From contig NZ_JADEXZ010000062.1 in NCBI RefSeq assembly GCF_015206815.1, positions 1-36,364 on the forward strand: 36,364 nt of DNA, in the 5' to 3' direction. The translations under genes were made by a program, and so were the position numbers. Each line of letters starts with the position of its first letter. Positions within the stretch are counted from its first letter, which is position 1. Under the pieces are notes generated by a model. The model ran no database searches. It was given only the letters and a program-made list of their open reading frames with translations, and was not told the origin of the DNA. Of this stretch, positions 17,377-24,100 are shown one piece after another. Source of the DNA: Fortiea sp. LEGE XX443 (GTDB lineage: Bacteria > Cyanobacteriota > Cyanobacteriia > Cyanobacteriales > Nostocaceae).

Positions 17377-17477
17377 GTTGGTTTAGCGTGATGATTTGAT
17401 CCCCCTAAATCCACGCCACTTGCTACAACGGGGGGAACCCCCGCAACGCAGTGGCTCCCCTTAAAAAGGGGGACTTT
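17377..17477 (+). repeat. 56-bp dispersed repeat, copy interrupted by 45 bp
   Basis: The first 36 bases match 17315-17350 with two changes, and the last 20 match 17351-17370 exactly. Between them are 45 extra bases (17413-17457). After this copy, at 17490-17522, another C-run/TTTTTAA/G-run palindrome follows. Confidence 0.75.
17413..17457 (+). mobile_element. 45-bp palindromic element, copy 1
   Basis: It begins ACGCCACTTGCTACAA and ends CAACGCAGTGGCTC, so its ends form an imperfect inverted repeat (GCCACTTGC/GCAGTGGC). The centre is GGGGGG-AA-CCCCC. A same-length relative lies in inverted orientation at 31054-31098. It is too small to encode anything. It splits a 56-bp repeat precisely, with at most a base or two of target duplication. 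Confidence 0.7.
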
Positions 17478-17550
17478 GATTCTATTCTAATTCCCCCCTT
17501 TTTAAGGGGGGCTAGGGGGGATCTTGATACAGTTTGGTACTTTATGAACA

Positions 17551-19404
17551 TCATTTAAAGCTAATATTCCAAATGGAAAGTTGTTTTTTAATCTCAGATA
17601 TGGGGTAGGCGAAATTTTTTGTTTCGCCTGTTTTGCGGGCAAAGACAATGCCGATGAGCCGATTTTGAGAGTCAAGGACAGGGCTGCCAGAAAAACCAGG
17701 TTTAAGTGCGGGTTGAAATATTTCTAGTTGTTGATTTGTGTAGTTCTTGATTTTTCCTGATTGTACAGACCAAGATTTATCTTCACCTCGTTGTGCGGAA
17801 TGACCGATAATTTGAATGGGCATTTTGGGGTTGATGGCAGTTGCAGAGATGGGTAAGGGTTTGATATCTTCTGGTAGATTATCGGTAATTTCCAAAATAG
17901 CTAAATCGAGTTGATTTGTAGTGATTATATTCAACGGCTTGGCGTTGCGCCGCATTCGTACGCGGTTTTCTGGTGGTGAACTAAAAAATTCTACTTGAAT
18001 ATTTTTACCTTGTTCGTTGCCATCAAAAATGACATGACGATTGGTTAGGATTAATGTGCGATTGCCTTGTCGCTGAATAACTACGCCTGTAGCAATCTCT
18101 GTTCCTTGGCGTTGACTGTTGAAAAACTCCGCAGTGATGAGTACTACGGAACGCTTAACAGGTAAGGTTGGATCATTTTTAGGCAACCATTGGCGATCGT
18201 CTTCGACACTTGCTAGTTTATTCTGTTGTTCAATCCATAATCGCCGTGCTTCTCTATTGTTGTTCTTGGCATAGATATAATCGGAGTCAATTGCTTCGGC
18301 TTTGTCGAAATATTCTATGGCTTCTAGCAGTTTCCCTTGTTTTTGGAATAAGAAACCTAAATTATTGTTAGCAACAGTATGAGCAGTGGTAGGAGTTCCA
18401 GAAGTGTCTTCTGGTAAGGTGAGAGCTTTTTCGTATGCGGCGACGGCGGCATCTAATTTCTTCTGCTCTCTCAGGGCAACGCCGAGATTGCTGTAAGCAA
18501 GAGCTAAGTTAGGGTTGAGTTGAATCGCTTTTTTGTAGGCGGCGACGGCGGCATCTAATTTCTTCTGCTCTCTCAGGGCAATGCCGAGATTGTTGTAAGC
18601 AAGAGCTAAGTTAGGGTTGAGTTGAATCGCTTTTTTGTAGGCGGCGACGGCGGCATCTAATTTCTTCTGCTCTCTCAGGGCAATGCCGAGATTGTTGTAA
18701 GCAAGAGCTAAGTTAGGGTTGAGTTGAATCGCTTTTTTGTAGGCGGCGACGGCGGCATCTAATTTCTTCTGCTCTCTCAGGGCAATGCCGAGATTGTTGT
18801 AAGCAAGAGCTAAGTTAGGGTTGAGTTGAATCGCTTTTTTGTAGGCGGCGACGGCGGCATCTAATTTGTTTTGGTCATTCAGGGCAATGCCGAGATTGTT
18901 GTAAGCTTCAGTATAGTTAGGGTTGAGTTGAATCGCTTTTTGGAAGGCGGCGACGGCGGCATCTAATTTGTTTTGCTCTCTCAGGGCAACGCCGAGATTG
19001 TTGTAAGCAAGAGCTAAGTTAGGGTTGAGTTGAATCGCTTTTTGGTAGGCGGCGACGGCGGCATCTAATTTTTTCTGTTTTCTCAGGGCAATGCCGAGAT
19101 TGTTGTAAGCAAGAGCTAAGTTAGGGTTGAGTTGAATCGCTTTTTTGTAGACGGCGACGGCGGCATCTAATTTGTTTTGGTTGTGCAGGGCAACACCGAG
19201 ATTGTAGTAAGCAGCGGCGTTATTTGGTTGAATTTGAATAATTTGGCGATATATTGCCTCTAATTCTGCGTATTTACCCGCTTTCTCGGCGGCGATTGCT
19301 TGTTGAAATAGCTGTTCGACAGTAGTTTGAGCAACTACAAGCTGGGGTGTGCTTGCTAAGGATAAGATTAAGAATAAGTTGGTAAGTAAGCGATGACCGC
19401 GCAT
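17551..19404 (-). CDS. Exported TPR-repeat protein with C-terminal trypsin-like protease
   Basis: The 617 residues start with a signal peptide (about 1-25, ending VVAQ). About ten tetratricopeptide repeats of 34 residues follow (about 27-374). The C-terminal S1-type serine protease domain spans about 415-615. The catalytic triad is visible as His457 in LTNRHV, Asp500 in LDLAIL, and Ser572 in GFSGSP. TPR units usually bind partner proteins, so the protease is probably targeted to a complex in the periplasm or outside the cell. The TPR units from residue 61 onward are unusually alike, four with nearly the same DNA, pointing to recent duplication. ATG start at 19404. Downstream, after a repeat-filled gap, lie two genes for exported or membrane proteins on the same strand. 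The substrate is unknown. Confidence 0.9.
   Translation of the reverse strand: MRGHRLLTNLFLILSLASTPQLVVAQTTVEQLFQQAIAAEKAGKYAELEAIYRQIIQIQPNNAAAYYNLGVALHNQNKLDAAVAVYKKAIQLNPNLALAYNNLGIALRKQKKLDAAVAAYQKAIQLNPNLALAYNNLGVALREQNKLDAAVAAFQKAIQLNPNYTEAYNNLGIALNDQNKLDAAVAAYKKAIQLNPNLALAYNNLGIALREQKKLDAAVAAYKKAIQLNPNLALAYNNLGIALREQKKLDAAVAAYKKAIQLNPNLALAYNNLGIALREQKKLDAAVAAYKKAIQLNPNLALAYSNLGVALREQKKLDAAVAAYEKALTLPEDTSGTPTTAHTVANNNLGFLFQKQGKLLEAIEYFDKAEAIDSDYIYAKNNNREARRLWIEQQNKLASVEDDRQWLPKNDPTLPVKRSVVLITAEFFNSQRQGTEIATGVVIQRQGNRTLILTNRHVIFDGNEQGKNIQVEFFSSPPENRVRMRRNAKPLNIITTNQLDLAILEITDNLPEDIKPLPISATAINPKMPIQIIGHSAQRGEDKSWSVQSGKIKNYTNQQLEIFQPALKPGFSGSPVLDSQNRLIGIVFARKTGETKNFAYPISEIKKQLSIWNISFK
18406..19224 (-). 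repeat. Tandem 102-bp repeats encoding TPR units
   Basis: Eight in-frame 102-bp units encode 34-residue TPRs on the motif [23 protein letters not shown]. Units between about 18508 and 18813 are essentially identical in DNA, while the outer units have diverged. Such an array may change copy number by slippage or recombination and can collapse in short-read assemblies. Confidence 0.85.
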
Positions 19405-19520
19405 AAAAATGCCAATGCTTTCTCCGATTTTATCAATACTTACGTGAAATTCGCCATATAGCAGGTAAGCATTTAATACTCGTAAATGAGTCTTTCGTTA
19501 TTGCAGAGAGGAAAGAGGAT

Positions 19521-19835
19521 GCGATGCCTACGGCTGGCTACGCCTACGCATTTACATCGCATTTTCTATTTCTGCGACTCCATTCATAGATTTTGCGATG
19601 CCTACGGCGGGCTACGCCTACGTATTTTCTATTTCTGCGATCGTCTTTCCTATTTTTGCGACTCCATTCATAGATTTTGCGATGCCTACGGCGGGCTACG
19701 CCTACGTATTTTCTATTTCTGCGATCGTCTTTTCTATTTCAACGACTCCATTTATAGATTTTGCGATCTCATTTTCTATTTCTGCGATCGTATTTTCTAT
19801 TTCTGCGATCGTCTTTTCTATTTCTGCGACTACTT
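19521..19835. repeat. 21-bp period array with HIP1-like cores and 84-bp higher-order unit
   Basis: The basic unit is TTTTCTATTTCTGCGATCGT (21-bp period), repeated many times with drift. A 24-bp module containing GATGCCTACGGCGGGCTACG occurs three times (ATG at 19524, 19598 and 19682); the last two lie exactly 84 bp apart. Because the period is divisible by three, every frame shows heptads. On the plus strand these are very hydrophobic (FSISAIV). On the minus strand they read IAEIENT, an ideal coiled-coil heptad, but the 24-bp module puts TAG stops into that frame. Confidence 0.7.
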
Positions 19836-19983
19836 TTGCTAATTCTGCTGATATCGAAACAACAAATCAACATGACAAATGAGTAAAAACACCGTCAAAT
19901 CCATAATTATTTCGTCGAACTGTTAATTAAATAAATCAACAAAACTACTCATCTCAAGCAAAAGGATACTCCACTATGTTGAA

Positions 19984-20045
19984 AACAGTGAACAGTTATC
20001 AGTTATCAGTTATCAATCACTGTTCACTGTTTACTGTTCACTGTT
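19984..20045. repeat. Palindromic tandem repeat (AACAGTGAACAGT type)
   Basis: AACAGTGAACAGT at the left is the exact reverse complement of ACTGTTCACTGTT at the right. Between them lie AGTTATC units in tandem. It can fold into a long hairpin. The decamer AAAGGATACT precedes it (19961) and follows it (20049). The second copy serves as ribosome binding site of the next gene. Confidence 0.7.
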
Positions 20046-20060
20046 AAAAAAGGATACTTC

Positions 20061-20501
20061 ATGCCTGTAAGAACTCGCGGTTCTAATGCTGTTGACAAAG
20101 CACAACGTCGTCTTGCTTTGCTTAAATCTATTGATGAAAACCTGGATTTAGGACATGGGTTAACTGTTGAAGCCTACACCCGCCTCATTATTACTACCCG
20201 CGTCATGCTAGAAGCTCATAACACGCTTTTGTCCAATCTGGAAGAATCACGTAAAACATTAACCCAGATGGACAAAGCTCTCTCTGAAATGTCTGAACGA
20301 ATGCTGAGTGGAGTTGCAACTGTCTACGGCAAAAACAGTATGGAGTATTCTAAAGCTGGCGGCTCTAATCGAAAACGGACTAAACAATCTAGTTCAACAA
20401 TGGCTCCAGTTGTAGCAGCGACGCTTATTAATCAACCTACTCAAGCCGTAATTGCAAATGCGTCAACCAACGGTAACGGCACAACTCCTTTGCTACAATA
20501 A
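20061..20501 (+). CDS. Hypothetical protein, helical, cyanobacterial
   Basis: The family is not recognised. The 146 residues are mostly alpha-helical: a basic N-terminus (MPVRTRGSNAVDKAQRRLAL), a helical core (about 20-90) containing MLEAHNTLLSNLEESRKTL with coiled-coil character, and a low-complexity Thr/Ala/Asn-rich tail (about 100-146). There is no signal peptide or membrane segment, so it is likely cytoplasmic. The ATG start is well supported by AAAAAAGGA seven bases upstream. That site abuts a repeat and seems duplicated at 19961. It converges with the receiver gene. A structural or DNA-associated role is imaginable from its basic, helical make-up, but nothing proves it. Confidence 0.7.
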   Translation: MPVRTRGSNAVDKAQRRLALLKSIDENLDLGHGLTVEAYTRLIITTRVMLEAHNTLLSNLEESRKTLTQMDKALSEMSERMLSGVATVYGKNSMEYSKAGGSNRKRTKQSSSTMAPVVAATLINQPTQAVIANASTNGNGTTPLLQ

Positions 20502-20549
20502 TCAGTCTAATATAACGTGGGGCGTATTGATTACTTATCGATTTTCTGA

Positions 20550-20936
20550 CTAGTTTTCTAGTTTCCACCCCAGGGCGATCGCAACTTCATTAGCTAATTC
20601 TAAAGGGTTGAATGGTTTAGCGATCGCTGTTACTATACCCATCTGTGCATAACGACGGCGATCGGTAGCCTGAACTTTAGCAGTTAATAAAATTACGGGA
20701 ATTTTTTTGGTAGCTGGATTCTCTTGGAGTTTCTCAAAGGTGGCTATCCCATCCATATCGGGCATCATCACATCGAGTAAAATTGCATCTGGTTGGTAAG
20801 TTTCGGCTTTAGTAATGCCCTCTTCGCCAGAACTTGCTGTCAGCACTTCCCACGCTGCGACAGTTTCTAAACAAATTTTGGCAACTTCTTGAATATACTG
20901 CTCATTATCTACTACTAGAATCCGTTTTACGGCCAT
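20550..20936 (-). CDS. Single-domain response regulator (CheY-like receiver)
   Basis: A lone phosphorylatable receiver of 128 residues, acting in the cytoplasm as a phosphate relay or protein-protein switch. The phosphoacceptor is Asp55 (LLDVMMPDMDG), the conserved Thr lies in LLTAK, and the conserved Lys107 in AKPFNP. The acidic pair near the N-terminus is Asp-Asn (LVVDNEQ) instead of two acidic residues, which may alter Mg2+ binding. I chose ATG 20936; an in-frame TTG at 20960 falls inside a repeat element and would add a poor leader. It is 235 bp downstream of the giant hybrid kinase on the same strand, a likely partner. The 168-bp element sits between them and ends 21 bases before this ATG. 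Confidence 0.9.
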   Translation of the reverse strand: MAVKRILVVDNEQYIQEVAKICLETVAAWEVLTASSGEEGITKAETYQPDAILLDVMMPDMDGIATFEKLQENPATKKIPVILLTAKVQATDRRRYAQMGIVTAIAKPFNPLELANEVAIALGWKLEN

Positions 20937-20957
20937 GATTAATACCAAGTTATAATT

Positions 20958-21125
20958 CAATACTTCACTTAAGAAAAAATCGAAACTTCAGCCCAAACAC
21001 AACCATCCGTCTGTAGGGGGTTTGGGGGCGGCAGAATGCCCCCAATCGGGGGTATGGGGGAGAATCCCCCAATTCTTGGTTTTTCCGACACGATCAAGTA
21101 AAAACCTGTTAACTGAACTGTATTG
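20958..21125 (-). mobile_element. 168-bp MITE-like element with CAATAC/GTATTG ends, copy A
   Basis: It is nearly identical, in inverted orientation, to 29524-29696. The termini are CAATAC... and ...GAACTGTATTG. The inner part contains G/C-run palindromes (GGGGG-CGGCAGAATG-CCCCC and GGGGG-AGAAT-CCCCC) able to form strong RNA hairpins. It has no coding capacity. Relative to the downstream gene it lies the same way round as copy B: the TTCTTAAG-n4-GTATTG end faces the start codon of the receiver gene. Confidence 0.75.
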
Positions 21126-21171
21126 ATTTATAATTTGTAATTAAGTCATATTTAGTCGTGTCAATCTACTA

Positions 21172-24100
21172 TTACTCAGCACTTTGCACTGAGTTGTGAG
21201 TTATTCGCTGAAGTAGTTCCATCACTCGCTGTTCAAATTCTTGGGTTGTGACACGTCCTTTAGTAAGAAATTCTGTGTATCCTAATTTGAGCCGCTGGCG
21301 TTCAGACTCATCTAAATCTTGGGCAGAGTAAACCACTACAGGCATGGTACATAAATGATTGTGTTGTTTCAACCAATCAATTACCATAAAGCCATCACTT
21401 TCTGGCAGAATCAGGTCAAGAATTAATAAGTCAGGATTAAGTTCTTGACTGAGGTGGATGGCTTCTCGTCCGGTTCGTGCCAAGCAGGTTTCAATGTCAT
21501 GGCGCTCAAATAAAGTAATTAGTAATTGTGCTAAGTCGTTGTCATCTTCCACAATCAAAATGCGGGCGCGTTTGCAGGGTGTTGCTATGACTTGTTTGAG
21601 TGATTGTAATAGATAGCTTTCTTGAACTGGTTTACTTACCCAATCAGCAAAATCTGTAATTGGTTTGTTACTAGTATCTGATTGATAAACACTACAAATC
21701 ACGATGGGAATTTGTTTAGTATCGGCACGTTCTTTTAATACTGCCATTGTTTGCCAACCATTCATTCCTGGCATGAGTAAATCGAGTAAAATTACATCTG
21801 GTTGTTGCGTGGATGCGGTGGCGATCGCTTCTTCTCCAGTAGCAACTATTACCACTCGATATCCCCCTTGTTGCAGTAGTGTTTGCAGTTCAGTGCAGAT
21901 GGCTGGATCGTCATCGCAAACTAAAACTAGTGGGGAGTGAGGAGTGAGGAGTGGGGAGTGGGGAGTGGGAAGTGGGGAGTCAGCAATTGGAGTAGCTTTT
22001 TGGATGGGGAGTGTCAAGTAAAAAGTACTACCTTCACCTAGAGTACTTTCCGCCCAAATGCGGCCACCATGTTGTTGAACAATGCTTTGACAAATTGCTA
22101 AACCCAAACCTGTACCATCGTGGTTACGCGAATCAGAAGAATCAACTTGTTGAAAACGCTCAAAGATACTTTCAAGTTTATCTTCTGGGATACCACGTCC
22201 TGTATCTTTGACTATCAGTAAAACTTCATTTTGTTGTTGCTGAATCTCTAAGCATACTGTCTGTCCTGCTGAAGAAAACTTAATCGCATTACTCACTAGG
22301 TTAGTTAAAGTTTGTATAATTCGGTCAGGGTCAGCCCATAATCTTACAGATAAGCTGGAAATTGCTAATGTCACACCTTGTTTATGTGCCAAAGGTTGGA
22401 TGACATTTACTGCTGACTGAATTAAATCTGCAAGATTGCAGACTTCCCGTGCCATTTTTACCTTGCCTGATTCAATGCGCTCAATGTCTAAAATATCATT
22501 AATCAAACGGACTAAGCGCTCAGTGCTATCTGTGGCAATTTGCAAGAGCCGTTTTCCCTGGTCTGAATCTGCCCGTAACAGCCCACTAGTGAGCATTCCC
22601 AAGGAGCCATGAATGGAAGTTAGGGGAGTACGGAGTTCATGACTGACAACAGATACAAACTCATCTTTCATCCGCTCAATTTGTTTGCGGTCTGTAACAT
22701 CACGCAAAATGACTGTATAGTAAACTTCTTCTCCCATATTTAATTTGGAAATGGAAGCCTCAGCCGGAAATTCACTACCATCTTGGCGCTGACCAAATAA
22801 TTCCCGTCGTTCTCCCATCCGCCGCGCCAAACTTGGAGATTTGCCAAAGTCAGATACGTGCTGACGATGAGCTTGGGTAAATCGTAGTGGTAAAAGTAGA
22901 TCCAATTTCTGCCCAATTACTTCTTGAGCCGAATAACCAAAAATTTTCTCGGCTCCTTGGTTAAACAAGGTAATATTTTGGCTGCTGTCGATAGAAATAA
23001 TGGCATCATCAGCGATATCTAAAATTCGGGCAAACTTCACTTGAGAAACGCGCAGTTCTTCTTCTATGCGTTGGCGTTCATCTAGTTCTGATTTTAATTT
23101 GCGGTTGACGGTGATTAATTCGGCGGTGCGTTCAGCAACGCGCAATTCTAATTCATTATTAGCTGTTTGTAAGGCAGCTTCTATATGTTTGCGATGAGAA
23201 ATGTTACGCGCAACAACCACAGCCGCAGGTTTTTGCTGATATTCACAAGGCGCAGCCACAACTTCAAGATGGATGACTTCTCCATTCAGTCGCACAAAAT
23301 CTTCTTCGACTAAAGGAACTGGCTGTTTGACTTCTTTTAGATATTGAATTCGCTCTTGTACTAATGCTTGAAAGTTAGGATGTACTAAATCAATTACTGG
23401 TTTGCCTAATAGTTCTTCGGGTTTGGTTGCGCCAAAAAGTGCGATCGCGGCACTATTTAAAAAGAGAAATTTTCCTTCGCTTTGAATAAATATGGCTTCG
23501 GGACAGAGTTCGACTAGTTGGGTGTAGCTGGCTTGGGCAAGCTGGCGATCGCGTTGATTGCGTAATGCGACAATACCATAAGTTAAATCTTCTGCCAGTT
23601 TTTTTAATAGCTGCACTTCATGATGATCAAAGGCATTTGGTTCAGCAGCATAGATATTTAACGCCCCAAATGCTTGCTCACCCGTCTTTAAAGGTAAAGC
23701 AATAGAGGCTGCATAGCCCCGTTCTTGCGCCTGACAGCGCCAAATCTCATATTTGGGGTCAATTAGAATATTCTGGATAATGGAGGTCTTACCTGTGCGA
23801 ATGGCTGTACCCGTTGGCCCTTGACCACGCACAGTATCCGACCAAGTAAGTTGGAGCGTTTGTAAATAGCCATCATCATAACCGGCTTGGGCAACTGGAC
23901 GAATATTTTTCTCGGCATCATCTTCGGCAAAGCCTACCCACGCCAGCCGATAGCCACCAACATCGACAATGATTTGGCAAATTTGATCTAGTAAATCTTG
24001 TTCGTCTTGAGTGCGGACAATAACTTGATTGCAATTACTTAATGTTTGGAGTGTGCGATTAATGCGCCGAATTTCTGTTTCTGCTTGTTTGTAATTGGTG

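Larger units (their letters stand above)
19405..20060. other. Repeat-rich spacer upstream of the TPR-protease gene
   Basis: About 650 bp. It holds the TPR-protease promoter region, the 21-bp-period array (19521-19835), and a palindromic tandem repeat (19984-20045) flanked by two copies of AAAGGATACT. Plus-strand frames within the array are open, but their 'protein' merely echoes the repeat, so I do not call them genes. Confidence 0.55.

Noticed and set aside
19486-19882. Two overlapping plus-strand frames with repeating FYFCDRI or FSISAIV heptads
   Set aside because: A 21-bp tandem array is open in any frame by periodicity. The peptides only mirror the repeat and contain the MPTAGYA-type translation of a dispersed repeat.
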